A DNA stretch of 64,000 bases. It comes from Arion vulgaris (lineage: Eukaryota; Mollusca; Gastropoda; Stylommatophora; Arionidae). Below, piece after piece: positions 34,080-45,316 of this stretch; position 1 is the first letter of the stretch, and every line of letters begins with the position of its first letter. Below the pieces are notes generated by a model that searched no databases, was not told the DNA's origin, and saw only the letters and a program-made list of their open reading frames with translations. A program made the position numbers and the translations under genes. The stretch covers positions 64,657,644 through 64,721,643 of the forward strand of contig CM036756.1 in the NCBI GenBank assembly GCA_020796225.1. The letters are read 5' to 3'.

Positions 34080-34320
34080 GCAATATTTTCAACTTTGCAC
34101 AGATCACATCAGACTGAGGTACCATGAATTTAACAAGCTAAAGGACAAAACAACTGCTAAACATCTGTTGCTATAATGCCGTAGATACGAGAGAGAAAAA
34201 AGAAGACTTATGTAGCTATCACTGGTATCATTCTCAAACAAGCTCTTTGAAAATGTTAATAGCCTATGGCTGACCACTGTTTTATTTGAGCGTATATTCA
34301 AGTTGATGTCTACGAGTATA
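34080..34320 (+). mobile_element. LINE-h-like C-terminal remnant
   Basis: + strand reads LCTDHIRLRYHEFNKLKDK, the TGH-x-RL-x(3)-H-like motif just after RNase H in Jockey-like LINEs, then TTAKHLLL. Decayed. Confidence 0.5.
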
Positions 34321-34841
34321 CACAGATGGATATCATCATACAGTCTTGTTGTAATGTATGAGTTCTGATACTGTTTTCACACTGCATATGAGAGGTTAAG
34401 CCATCTAGAATCTTTTCTTTCTGTCAACCTCTATCTCTTTCTTCCCCAGTATCTTACCCCTTGTCACAATGTGTTCAAGTTCTTCTCATAACATACCTAA
34501 AGAATGTTGATTGTTTCTTTCGGATGCATTTCATAAGTGATGATTCACATTTGTATGTGAGAACTGGTTCTGCACAATACTGTAATGATTTTTCTCACTT
34601 TCCATGATGTGCTTTTATTACACAACTAGAAAATATACTGATTTAGTAATATGTGGTGATTGTAAAAAAAAAGATAGAAATGTCTGAATGAAATGAAGAA
34701 TGTAGTGAGTTGAATTATGTATGGTTAAAATCATTGTTTTATTATGCTTTATTTTCGTGTTGGTTTTTCTAGTCCTTTGCAGAAAATATGTATTATTCAA
34801 TTTTTTACTTGGTTATTAATGCTTCTATTTTTGTTGCGCAG
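34321..34841. other. Upstream flank/intron of the zinc-finger gene
   Basis: AT-rich, ending in a polypyrimidine tract and TTGTTGCGCAG at 34831-34841. That is a good 3' splice site, so the sequence is probably the last part of a 5'-UTR intron. Upstream untranslated exon(s) are not identified. Confidence 0.5.
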
Positions 34842-34862
34842 TCAGGTCTCAGGTAAGCTACA

Positions 34863-36683
34863 ATGGACAATCTACCTCCATCTGGATTTCCATTTGTCGG
34901 AGACGACTATGGTCCAGTTGATTTTCCAAGTTCTCTTCAGACTGATATGCAAGCAGGAATGAGCTTTGCTGGCGGTGGGCCTGTATTTCCACAGAACCAG
35001 AGGGGCAGCAGCTATGGTATGTCTCCATTCCACATGAATTATTCACAACAGACCAGTATGCCCCCAATGTCCAGCCTGCCATCAAGTTCATTTCGAAGTC
35101 GATTCTCAGAGTATACCTCAGATCAAAGTCCACATATACCAATGCCTATCCCATCATCTGCATCAGGAATGATATCTGATCGGTTGCCTAGTTTCAGCAC
35201 AATTGTTTCCAGTAGTGGAAGCAGCAGTGGTGACATTGGCAAAAGTAGTCAATCTCTATACTCCAGCATTTCAGGTCAACAACATGAATTCCAGTCTTCA
35301 GGCAGTCGCAGTCATCAAACTCATTTTGATTCATCTTCATATACAGATCAGGTCTCAGGGAAAAATTATAGTAAATCACCCTCACTTGGATCTACCTCAC
35401 CAGGAATGAGCAGCAGTAATTACAGCAACAATATTCCTCACTCATCTATCCTGCAGCACTCAACACACAATGGTAGCAGTCACCATTTGTCCTCACTCTC
35501 ACCAAGATCATACAAAGAAGAAACAACAAACCAACAGCAATACCTGACTGGAGGAATACATTCAGATCGTCATGGAAGTTATAGCCATGGAAGCATTTCC
35601 CAGAATACTGGTGAATCCATGACACTGCCGAAGTTTAAACATAAGTATCTTTCTCACAACCAGCATATGCCGAGACGCCACATTGGACCATTTAAGTTCT
35701 TTGTCATCGGTAAGACAGAACGGCCATCAATTTTTAATAAAAGCACACAGACAAGTGATGAGTCCATGGGTGAACTAAAAATAAAAATACCCAAGGCTGA
35801 ATTATACAGGCCCGAGTCAGATAATGAATTTTCAGATGAAGGTGGAAGAAGGCATCAATCAGTACAAGGCAATACAAACCGTGGAACACCTCGAGGATCA
35901 CCTCGTATTACATTCCCATATGATCCTCTGCCTTCACAAGGAGGAGAATATCGTGATTACAATAAAAATTCCAAGTTGAAAACTGTTATTTCACCAAGTT
36001 TTTTAGATTCAGCAGGTAAAGCTACCATGACTACTTGTGTTTCCAATAAAGCTACAATTGTAACTGTTGGGATTGTAAGTAGACCAGCCAATCTTGGAGG
36101 AGTTGAACCAACAAATAGCAACTATCAGAAAGGGATCATGGCCACAGGAAATAATGCTCATAACTCAAAAGTGTCTTATAAGCACCAGAACTCTAGGAGC
36201 AGTGGAGAAAGTCTTGACATCAATGAAGATCAGAAACCAGAGAATTATGAGAAGCTGATGGAGGAGAGAAAGGCTAAGGCACGGGACTTAGAACAGGAGA
36301 GAATGGAGGTGAGTGTCCGCATTGATGACACTCAGTATGTGCAAGTGGGCAGTGCAAAGCGTTGGCAGTGTAATGAATGTGATAAGTCATACACCACCAA
36401 ACACAACTTGGTGATGCATGTCTTAGACCACAGTGGAATCAAGCCTCACCTGTGCCTGAAATGTGGCAAATACTTTAAGCAGCTTAGTCACCTGAATACC
36501 CATATGCTCACTCACGACAAAATCAAGCCACACACCTGTAACTTATGCGGTAAAGGCTTCACTCAAATTAGCCACCTCAAGCGCCATTCAGCTGTGAGCG
36601 AGAAAAATGGATACTGCGCTAACTTGAGATCTAAACACCCATTGGGACATTCCCCTTCATCATCTCAGCTTGGAGCATCAGGG
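34863..36683 (+). CDS. C2H2 zinc-finger protein, coding exon 1
   Basis: First coding exon of a nuclear, sequence-specific DNA-binding protein (inferred from its fingers); 607 codons. A splice acceptor at 34840-34841 precedes it. The ATG at 34863 is the first in frame after that acceptor and has A at -3 and G at +4. Residues 1-275 are Ser/Gly/Gln/His-rich and likely disordered. Residues ~277-315 (FKFFVIGKTERPS..STQTSDES) look conserved. A charged, helix-prone segment lies at ~459-490. Fingers: F1 C503/C506/H519/H523, F2 C531/C534/H547/H551, F3 C559/C562/H575 with no second His before residue 607. The donor is GGG|GTGAGT at 36683/36684, phase 0. An alternative phase-0 donor at 36593/36594 is described separately. 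I could not name the orthologue; finger spacing and KPH/KPY linkers are typical of poly-C2H2 factors. Reverse-strand ORFs here are shadows. Confidence 0.9.
36594..36683 (+). other. Optional 30-codon exon-1 extension
   Basis: GCT|GTGAGC at 36593/36594 is an in-frame donor. The 90 nt after it (VSEKNGYCANL...GASG) contain no zinc-finger residues. If they are skipped, A577 joins directly to PVHTPSK of exon 2, and H575-SAPV-H becomes a complete HX4H pair. If included, finger 3 is left incomplete. Both products keep frame. Confidence 0.55.
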
Positions 36684-37119
36684 GTGAGTCATTATCATTG
36701 TTTGTGAAATATGAAAGAAAACCCTGATATATATATATATATATAACATTTAATTTCTTTTTAATAGCTAAACATTAAGTTTCAGTTAATTGTGCTGTTG
36801 TCTTCTCTTGTCAGTAAATGTGCCCATTTGTTAGCACAATCCCTGGGAAAAGAGTTTTGTTGCAAGAGATACAGAAACTATTATAGCTGAAAAGAGATAC
36901 ACAAATAAGTGACTGAAAAATAATGTAGGGTCTGGCATCATCGGGTATAATTAACCATCATTTTCACTTTTGAATCGTTAGCGACTTACTTTTGATGCAG
37001 ACAATTTTAATTGTCAGTTGTTTGATGTTCAAGCTGTTATAGAGGTTAAGAGAGAGAAAAAACGTGTAAGAGAAAGTGTTTGCTCTTAGTGTTTCAGGTC
37101 ATGTTGTTTCTTATTTCAG
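36684..37119 (+). other. Intron 1 (436 bp)
   Basis: GTGAGT start and TTTCTTATTTCAG end. Contains a (TA)n run at about 36729-36746; no inserted element recognised. Confidence 0.85.
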
Positions 37120-37353
37120 CCAGTACACACTCCAAGTAAACGATATCCAAATCAGAACCAGATCTTTGATTCTGCTGAGAATTATGACATGGATGACACA
37201 AAAGATTCCGATAAAAATGGAGCTGGTGGCAGGCTGCTCTGTCGTTACTGTGACCGCAGATTCCGCTACCCTAGCCAGCTTAAAGATCATATGCAGTCAC
37301 ACAATGGCCAGAGGCCTTACATGTGTACAGAATGTGGCATGGATTTTATGAAG
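37120..37353 (+). CDS. C2H2 zinc-finger protein, coding exon 2
   Basis: 78 codons, phase 0 at both ends. The acceptor is CTTATTTCAG at 37118-37119 and the donor AAG|GTAGTT at 37353/37354. It begins PVHTPSKRYPNQNQ, whose H610 can complete finger 3 if the upstream exon 1 donor is used. A short acidic linker (DMDDTKDSDKNG) follows, then finger 4 (C648/C651/H664/H668) with the NGQRPYM linker, and the cysteine half of finger 5 (C676/C679) ending GMDFMK. The histidine half is supplied by exon 3, so the 7.7-kb intron cuts a finger in two. An overlapping ORF in another frame from 37076 is not used. Confidence 0.9.
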
Positions 37354-37455
37354 GTAGTTAGCAAGAACAGGATTTAAGTTCACAGAAGGTCAGGTCTGCT
37401 GGTCAGAGTCAGCTGTTTATAAAATATTGTATAATAATCAAAGTAACATCATATA

Positions 37456-38136
37456 CAAGGTGCCCCATGTATCTTAACTCTTTCCACGCTTTAAGCCGCA
37501 CACTGCGCCATGGCGGAAGTCCGTTGACGCTTTAAGCCGCACACTGCGCCATAGAGTTGCTTCCCTTATAAGAAGTCTTTCTAGTTTTACTTCTTCTGTT
37601 TTACTTATAGTACTTTTAACCTTGTTATTCTGTTAGGTTGTCCAGTTTACTTCAATTTAGTATATAATAATATATATATGTTTATTTATTGATAAGTAGT
37701 TGGGATCGTAATTTTTTTTTTTTTTTTACTTCCTTGAATTAACTGCTTAAAAATTGAGGAAATAAATGGGCGTGGAAAGAGTTAATACCAATTAACGTGT
37801 TTAATTTGCAGTGTATGTATCTATATATATCTATACTACAAATGTAATTTGAATTTGAGATAGCTATTGAATTGTGGTAGTTGTAAATTTGTGTTAAAGA
37901 TAACAAACTAGCAGTTTATTTCATTACTGGCTTTATAGTTCTATGTTGCTGCAATTTCTTTGGAACAAACATGTGGGGGGTGTTAGAATATAATTGAAAT
38001 GTTTTAAAAATCTGTTCTTAAATGTCAAAACAAGCTTTCAAAAATGACCTGAAACTGAACTTATATTGTTAGCAGTTTACGTACTTTGCTAATTTTTACA
38101 CATTTTAAATGGCGTCAGGATTTATTGGGCACCCTG
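37456..38136. mobile_element. Tc1/mariner-like MITE hosting a piggyBac-like MITE
   Basis: Outer element: TA-CAAGGTGCCCCATG at the left and GGGCACCCTG-TA at the right, i.e. TA-flanked inverted ends. The inner element at 37478-37781 is flanked by TTAA on both sides. Confidence 0.6.
37478..37781. mobile_element. piggyBac-like MITE (TTAA type), copy 2
   Basis: TTAA (37474-37477), CTCTTTCCACGC terminus, GCGTGGAAAGAG terminus, TTAA (37782-37785). A direct duplication of CGCTTTAAGCCGCACACTGC lies near its left end. Same family as 29049-29307. Confidence 0.8.
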
Positions 38137-38502
38137 TATTATATAAAACTTAACTCAAATAATGATCCATAAAATAGTAGACATGCCTGATCTGTAAAAT
38201 AATATTGTACTTATTCGTGTAGTCTGATCTGTCCGCAGAATAAGAACACAGCCATTCCTGTGGTCTGATCCATAGAATAATATAGTATAATCATGTAATC
38301 TGTTGAGAACAGTTTTGAAAACAAAAATATGTGGGCCTAATAAATGAAGCAGAACATAAAAACTGCGAGCTTTTCAAGTCCCCATTTGTCATGAGCATCA
38401 TAATTATACACATTTAATTTTGCTAGTACATATTTTTGTGAAACAATTGAAGCATTGCAAGACCAATGAAGATATTTATGAAATAGATGGCTGAAATAAT
38501 TG

Positions 38503-38889
38503 ATTAATAGGACCATCATCATTGCACTTCGATGAGTAACCATGTGTGCTCCGATCTCTTTCTTACACAGGAAGATCTCAGCGGTAGCACACAAATTCCA
38601 TAGCACCAGCGATGGTCCCCGATGTAATTTAGAAAATGGTGAAAATATTAGGTAGGATTTAGCCAAGGCAGCGGCTTTCCATCCTGCTCTTCTTGATTTT
38701 GAATTGCCAAGTGTTCTTTTACATGCTCAACTAGAACGCAGGACATACGTTTTATCGTCTATCTCCGATAGGACTAGGAACTCTGTCAGGGATCACTTGG
38801 AAAATATCCCACTCACTGCACAAGGGTAGTGAGTGGGAGTACTTTTGTAGTGATATGCGAGCACCAAACCTCTACAACACAGAGACCCC
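38503..38889 (-). repeat. SINE-G copy 3
   Basis: Reverse orientation, flanked by a perfect 12-bp duplication CTGAAATAATTG (38491-38502 and 38890-38901). Tail side carries AGGACCATCATCATTGCACT. Confidence 0.85.
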
Positions 38890-39559
38890 CTGAAATAATT
38901 GGGAACAGGGAAACGTAAAGAAATAGTAAACCAGATAGAAAAGGAGAAATGTTGTTTCTGAGACGAAACATAGAATCCTCAAAATGTTAAAGAAGACGCA
39001 GAGTTGTTTTAAAAGTGGGAGAGGCATCATGCGAGTGTCAATTTTTTTATTTGACAAGTTCATGTTGCACTATTTTATTACACATGGAGTGAAGCGCATT
39101 TTATTTCAATAGACATTTTAATTAGGGTTGCGTTCCTTAGCATTTGACTACCAAAGCCTGACTGCAGGGTAGCATTTGTTTGTCTTGCTCTGTCTGTTCC
39201 ATACTATGTGACTTGTTCTGCATGGGAAACCCTGCTGGTAGCTCAACTTGCTGCTAGTAAAACTTTTAGCATCCAGGGAACACTGAAAGTCCTCTGTCTT
39301 GATATGGTGTAGACAGCAGATGGAAGTGTCATTTTTTTGTATGAAATGTAGTAAAATATGGATTGTGAATCTCTTGATCTGATTAAAAATGTTCACACAG
39401 AAGATGATTTTGAACACTTGTTCATTGAAACATGTGGGTCATGTAGTAGAAGTATTTCTCCAGTGTTCAAGTCTTTGATTTGTCAGACAATGACTGCAAA
39501 GTACAGTGGGCCTGAATTTGCTTTGAGTTCTCTTCCCTGGCTCGTTTCCTAGACAACTG

Positions 39560-39900
39560 TTATCTTTTCATGAAAGATAAATTTTATATCTATAATGGGA
39601 TAAACAAAGATATCTTACAAGACATGTATATAGAGGAGCATTGGCTCATAAATAACATAGTGTCCCTGAAGATGAAATATTTTGGCCCCATTAAACATCA
39701 CAGTGGTTTGGAGAGAACAGTAATGGAATTCATGACTCCTGGGGTAAGAGGTGGGGGACAACAAAGACAAAGTTGGCAGCAGGACATCAAAGAAACCTTG
39801 AATATGGTGCTAGAGGTCACAGGAGAACTTGCTAGAGACAGAGTTTTCAGGCAGGCTGTGATGAAAGTGACGTTTCGCAAGGGACACGCTACTACTTGAA
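39560..39900 (+). mobile_element. LINE-d C-terminal fragment
   Basis: Open stretch with VSLKMKYFGPIKHHSGLERT, then RQSWQQDIKETLNMVLEVTG and FRKGHATT: the WFGH-like block, basic block and terminal FRKGHA motif of LINE-d. Confidence 0.75.
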
Positions 39901-40169
39901 TGAGATAATCTCTTATTTCAGTTCTCTGGTCTAGCACTAACTTTTTATAGACAACAAACATTGTAAGTAATGCAGGAAGATATCATCATGGGATCTGAAA
40001 AACTGTATGTCAAGCTCATGAAACTTAACAAAATCTATGAAAGCAAACATTTATTTAAAAAAACTTAGTGCATTAGCATTGTATGAAAGCTGTGATAGCA
40101 TAGTGATTAGTGGACTTGATCTCTACAAGCATGGTCTCGAGATCCAATTCACCATATGGGTATGTTTTT

Positions 40170-40430
40170 TTCAACCAAGCTACTTTCATGTTGCCCCATC
40201 CGTATCTATACCGCTCCACAAGAGACCTCCACTGTTGCCGTTCTGCTGCCTTTCTACCAACCGTCTCCCACACTCCAACTTTCCACCGTTCTCCGTTTCT
40301 TTTGTATGTCCAGGCCTTCCCATCCGTTGTCCATCTGAGAGCTGTCCTAGCCAATGCCCCAGCTGGCATACGACACACATGTCCAAACCACCTCCATCTT
40401 CGTCTCTTAATGATGGTCTCCAAGGAGGCA
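40170..40430 (-). mobile_element. LINE-f C-terminal fragment
   Basis: Reverse strand: METIIKRRRWRWFGHVCRMP, then LARTALRW and GRKAAERQQWRSLVERYR, a LINE RT tail. Same family as 55570-55905. A tRNA-like head (TAGCATAGTGATTAGTGG, GAGATCCAATTC) abuts it at 40091-40156. Confidence 0.75.
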
Positions 40431-41011
40431 CAGTCTGTTCATTTCAAAAGCTCCTCATTTGTTATGATATTTAGCCAGAAAATTTGCAGGATTCCAGAGA
40501 AACACTAGAAAGCAAAGACGACCGATGTGTTGCTGACTGCATCATCCACTGTGTGCCATTGGTTATAGAAAAATACAGGCATATTACCATATTCTACAAC
40601 ATATCACATGATATGAAAACATATGTTTCACTTTACTAGCACTGTATGCACCTTTTGTAGTTTGGAATAATTCAGATAAATTCTGAACCAAATGGAAAGG
40701 AACAAGTACACACTGTTCTCTGATAACTAGAACTAGTGAAGACACAGAAACCTGTCTTGTGATAATATGTTTACCTTTCTTGTGGTCAAACACATATAGC
40801 CCAGGAGAACTCAGCCTAGCCAGTAAATAGCTGAAGGTGGTGAATTAACATAACAACTCATGCATTTCACATTTCCTACAATGTCTTCAGCTCAGGGATA
40901 TTAACTCGTTGTTCTTACATTTGTAACTTTAGCACTGGTTTATTTTAAAATCCCACACATACCCCATCTTTACAATGTCACTGCAACAAGACATTTTGAC
41001 CGGTCTCTCGA

Positions 41012-41256
41012 ATGCTCCATATCGACCACTTGTTAACCACTCTGTGTGATTTGTATATCATCTGAGCCTAAGAGAGATTGTACGCTGTGTCAGTTATGCG
41101 CCTACAAGTAGGCCAGCACACCCGATTTCTGCGATGCTTTTTATTTACTATGAAATCTTCCCCAGGTCTTACATCAGTCGCTTCTTACGTCATGCCTTGT
41201 AGGTCGCAGGGACACTATTCTTTGCTTCCCTTGCGGGCCCTGGCACCACACACGCG
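41012..41256 (-). repeat. SINE-B copy 5
   Basis: Reverse orientation, GAATGCTCCATATCGACCAC to CGGGCCCTGGCACCACAC-like end. TTC tail largely lost and no clear flanking duplication. Confidence 0.75.
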
Positions 41257-41469
41257 AATGACAAAGGGTGAGAGAACAAGCGCTGCTTGATCCACAAAAT
41301 GAATGTCTGTTATTCATGCTCACTTAAATAAGGATTTGATTTCTAAGAGTTTAGAATTGAGTTTATAGATTCCTATGTTGTTCTGACTTTCAGCTTAGTT
41401 CCTCATTCATAATGTAAACATTACTCCTTACACATCTTCAATATAGGACATATCTAGTAAATAAGCTTT

Positions 41470-41990
41470 GTAATGTTGCTCTTTCACACCCCATTTGAAA
41501 GATCATCAATCTGTAACCAGTTCTCCCACCTCCTCAATTGTCATATTAAAGGCTTCTTTAATGTCATGTTGCCACCACCATCTTTGTTGTAATTTTGCCT
41601 CTTATTCCAGGAACCATTGCTCTTTATAAATCACTGGTATTTAATGTGACCAAAATATTATAGTTTCCAAGACATGATATTGTTTATGAACTGAGGGTCC
41701 TCAATGTTCAGATCTTGTATGTCATTTAAATTTGTCCTCTTCTTTGTCAGGGATGTTCTCATAATTTTTCTGTAGCACTCTGTTTTAGAAAGTATTTTTT
41801 AACATGTTTGTGTAATTGTCCAATTATCCACGATTCCCATCCATATGTTGCTGCAGAGAAATTATCACAATATAGTGTTTTGCAGGGAAATTGCATTTCC
41901 TCAAAAGTTTTACATATCTTATCTTGCCTGTGTTATACGGTAGGTTCTTCTTACTACTCTGAATTGCCGTCGCCAGTCAACTATGATTTC
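41470..41990 (-). mobile_element. LINE-d fragment
   Basis: Reverse strand gives AATYGWESWIIGQLHKHVKK (RT thumb), then YFGHIKYQ and LKKPLI-like tail blocks, with stops. Confidence 0.55.
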
Positions 41991-41999
41991 TTCTGTATA

Positions 42000-42235
42000 G
42001 TCTCCCAGTAAACCGGAGGGGAATATAACAAGAAGGGTCCTTGCCTGGAACCCACAGGGACAGCGAAAGAAGGGAGGCCGAGAAATACATGGAGACGAGA
42101 TTTGGAGGCGGAGATCAACAATATAAAGAAGAGCTGGAGGGAGCTGCAGGAGATAGCTAGAGATAGGAAGACTTGGCATGAGTTGGTTGAGGGCCTATGC
42201 CCCAACCCGGTGGTAAAAAGGCAAAGAGAGAGAGT
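42000..42235 (+). mobile_element. LINE-g C-terminal fragment with (GA) tail
   Basis: Reads PEGNITRRVLAWNPQGQRKK, then after a frameshift MEAEINNIKKSWRELQEIAR and DRKTWHELVEGLCPNPV. Closely matches 2410-2640 and ends AGAGAGAGA. A related tail (SWRRPKTTWQRIMETEMRTM) follows at 42405-42470. Confidence 0.75.
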
Positions 42236-43289
42236 CTCCCAGTATTGTTCATTACAAAGACAAAATATTCAAAATAATATCAATAAATAGCAGTATCATG
42301 CACAATAATATTAAACAGATACTAGAATTATATCGGCCATATTCTCAGAAAGTTTCCCAGTTCTATAACCAGTACTGCCATGATATGGAGCCCTGAGGAA
42401 AGAAGTTGGAGGAGGCCAAAGACAACATGGCAGAGAATCATGGAAACTGAAATGAGAACCATGAAACAGTCAAGCATGCCCTATAGAAGATTTCCGCTGA
42501 TCAACAAGTTAGATGGAGTTTGTTTCTGCCCTACAAGACTGTGCAGACATAATAGCCATTAATTGCTTCTATCTCTGGCCTATGATGAAGAAAGAAGTAA
42601 TCTGTAAAATAAAAACAACATAGGAAAGAAAACTTCCTATTCTTACTACTTAAGAGACTAATACATAAACTTATCAGTTATCTATCTTCTGGTCCAGCTC
42701 AAGCCTAGATCCTTCATGGACTGTCTGATGCTGTCACTCCATTGCATTCTTGGCTTTTCTTGAAACCTAGATCCTTCAGTGTCTATTGCTGTCACTTTAT
42801 TGCCCTCTTGGCCTTTCAAGAGGCTAGATCCCTGACTTTTGGCCTTCTGTTCTTGTCAGAGCTCTAGAGACTGTTCCACTCTGGTCTGTATGGGTTGAAC
42901 TTTGATTGTGAACCTTGTGTCTTCCTATTACCTTATTTTTCTATTCAACACACATTTTTGAATTGAAGTAGGCCTAGTTGGAACAAAAATGTAATTATGT
43001 TTTAGAGCTAATTCTGTAATATGGCAGAATCTCATGTGATATCAATGAACAGAAATATGGATTTACTGAGGAAATTTACAAATCTCAGCAACAGAAAAAA
43101 AGACTAATGATGTCCAGGTGAAATTGAATTTTCAGGGACAATTTATTACACATATCACAGACAAGCAGTTCACGATGTTTAGCATATGAGAAAGTAGTTA
43201 ACACCTACGTTATTGATCACTGCGTAGAATGGATATACTAGGAGTATCAAAATATCCAGCTCGCCATAAAGTGCCATGTCAATAATATA

Positions 43290-43532
43290 TTCTTCTTTGT
43301 CTTCTTCTAACGCTCCATATTGGCCACTTGTTAAACCACTCTTTGTGATCTGAGCCAAGAGCGATTACACTTTATGTTAGTTATGCGCCTACAAGTAGGC
43401 CAGCACATCTGATTTCTGTGATGCTTTTATTTACTAGGATAGCTTCCCTAGACCCCAACCTCATTCGCCTTTTATGACATGCCTTGTAAATCGTAGTGTT
43501 ACTATTCTTTGCTCCCTTGCAAGTCCTAGCAA
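43290..43532 (-). repeat. SINE-B copy 6
   Basis: Reverse orientation, from CTTCTTCTAACGCTCCATAT to AGCAACACACAGG; several point changes and small deletions. Old copy. Confidence 0.75.
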
Positions 43533-44454
43533 CACACAGGTTATATTTTTGAAAATGTAAGCTCAACATGTTAATATTTATAATTTAATATTACAGAATT
43601 ATCTCCTGCTGTTAATCAGTTTATTTACCTGTCAAAGTGTAGATAATTTATTCATATTTAATAAATTAGTGAAGTATCTGACTTCTCTAAACAAACCTAT
43701 TTCTACATAAATAATGACATGGCTTCAAGTTATAATGTATTTTAAGCTAATAATATCTGCCGAAATTTATTTAAAAAATATATTTATGGATATATGCTCA
43801 AAAAATGTATTTATTGGGGTTCCCAACTTGTCGGAACTTAAAAACTAATGTAAGTGCAAACACAAAAGATTCATTTTTTACACTTTTTAATTTTTCTGCC
43901 CATTAAGTGTTCAGTCCTGCTTGTATCAGTTGCATGATAACTTTATCAATAAGATGGTCAAATTTACACCCCACAGAGCGAGTAATATAATTTCAAAAAT
44001 TTTTATTTATCTAGGGATGTGTAACTTAGTGGTTAGGGCACCAGTCTCTCTACCACGAGGACGCAGATTCAAACCTGTGTAAGATCTGGTTTTTTTTCTT
44101 TAAGAATTACGCTGTTTAAAAATAAACTGCACACTGCATGGCGAAAGCTTGGGCAGATATGCCTTTAGTCTTCAACCTTGAGCAACTAATACCCTAGTAA
44201 CTCACTAATCAGGAATTGACTATATGATCATCATAAAATGGCAGCATAGGCTGCAAATTTCAATATAGACAATCTACTAGTTTGAAAATTTGTTAACCAG
44301 AAGCTATCTGCTACTTTTCCTGACACAATCTGATTGCACCTGAGTAGAATTTCATCAGGATCCTTGCTGGTGCTATGGAATTTCGTGCACTGAGCTGAGA
44401 TCCTCTTGTAAGAAAAAATCATGGCATATCCTGTACAGGACAAAGCCATTAACT

Positions 44455-44660
44455 ACAGTAAATGAAACGTTGATTTTCTAGACACCACTTATAGGTTCAT
44501 TAGTTTGCCATTGCTTCTGAACGGTGAGGTCTATTTTTAACCTTCATAAAAATCCCAAAAAACAAATTTGCTTAAAATAGCCACCACAGAGTTTGAACCA
44601 AGTACTCTTGGGTGGTGATCGAGCTCACTACTACTTAAGCTATACTTACCCACCCCTGTA
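44455..44660 (-). repeat. SINE-C copy 2
   Basis: Reverse of the SINE-C body (TTTGCCATTGCTTCTGAACG) and head (GAGTTTGAACCAAGTACTCT, GATCGAGCTCACTACTACTT). Confidence 0.7.
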
Positions 44661-44669
44661 TTATCATCA

Positions 44670-44870
44670 TCAAGGTGCATATCCTTTATAGGACGTTGCT
44701 CTACAGCACATCTGAAATTCACTGTCTCTAGCCAGTTCACCCACTTCGCCGATGGTCATATTCATTGTTTCTTTAATATCTTGTAGCCATCTTCTTCTTG
44801 GTCTGCCTCTGCGTCATGGGACCCTGCCCTCTAATATTGTTCTCTCCAGGCCATCATGACGCTTGATAAC
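44670..44870 (-). mobile_element. LINE-d C-terminal fragment
   Basis: Reverse strand reads GLERTILEGRVP, then GRPRRRWLQDIKETMNMTIG and EVGELA, as in other LINE-d tails. Confidence 0.65.
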
Positions 44871-45081
44871 AATACTATACAGAGGTCACGTTATTTCAGC
44901 ATGTTTACATTCCACAACATTGAACTTATTAGTTCAAACACACTGAAATACATGCTTGGAATGAGATCGGAGCAATTATGGACATATGCAAGGAAGATGA
45001 TCCTCAAAAAAACACTATATGACACTTCAATCTTTAGTTATTTGTTTCTGTGGCATCAATTACTTTTGGTTTATCTTTCAG

Positions 45082-45316
45082 GAACATCATCTGAAAGCAC
45101 ATCAGTTTACCCACACAGGGCTAAAGCCATACGCTTGTGATGTCTGCGGACGATCGTTCAACCAGAGAGCCAATCTCCAGCGTCACAAGCTGATACATGA
45201 CACCACTCGCACCTTCAAATGTCATGTTTGTGGCAAACTGTTCACTCAGCCACAGACTCTTAAAGCCCACCAAGTTGTTCATGCTGATCGTAAACCTTTT
45301 GAATGTAGCATCTGTG
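45082..45316 (+). CDS. C2H2 zinc-finger protein, coding exon 3
   Basis: 235 nt, phase 0 in and phase 1 out. The acceptor is TTTATCTTTCAG at 45080-45081. The donor is TGTG|GTAGGT at 45316/45317, chosen because only this site joins exon 4 in frame and rebuilds finger 8. It encodes the histidine half of finger 5 (EHHLKAHQFTH: H692, H696), finger 6 (C704/C707/H720/H724; GRSFNQRANLQR), finger 7 (C732/C735/H748/H752; GKLFTQPQTLKA) and the cysteine pair of finger 8 (C760/C763). Linkers: THTGLKPYA (canonical type), HDTTRTFK and HADRKPFE. Confidence 0.9.

Larger units (their letters stand above)
37354..45081 (+). other. Intron 2 (7.7 kb), repeat-filled
   Basis: Holds nested MITEs (37456-38136), SINE-G (38503-38889), LINE-d tails, LINE-f, SINE-B copies 5 and 6, LINE-g, SINE-C and a tRNA-like stub at 44015-44085 (AACTTAGTGGTTAGGGC, GATTCAAACC). 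Stretches at 38137-38490, 38902-39559, 40430-41010, 42485-43285 and 43533-44010 show no supported exon. Within 42690-42880 a LINE-like segment is imperfectly duplicated (CTAGATCCTTCA repeated). Confidence 0.8.

Noticed and set aside
34858..35142. Reverse-strand and frame-shifted ORFs overlapping zinc-finger exon 1
   Set aside because: Shadows of the 614-codon + strand frame, which has finger motifs and matching splice phases.
37076..37351. 91-codon + strand ORF in a different frame over exon 2
   Set aside because: It starts inside intron 1 and lacks finger residues; the phase-0 frame from 37120 gives intact fingers 4 and 5.
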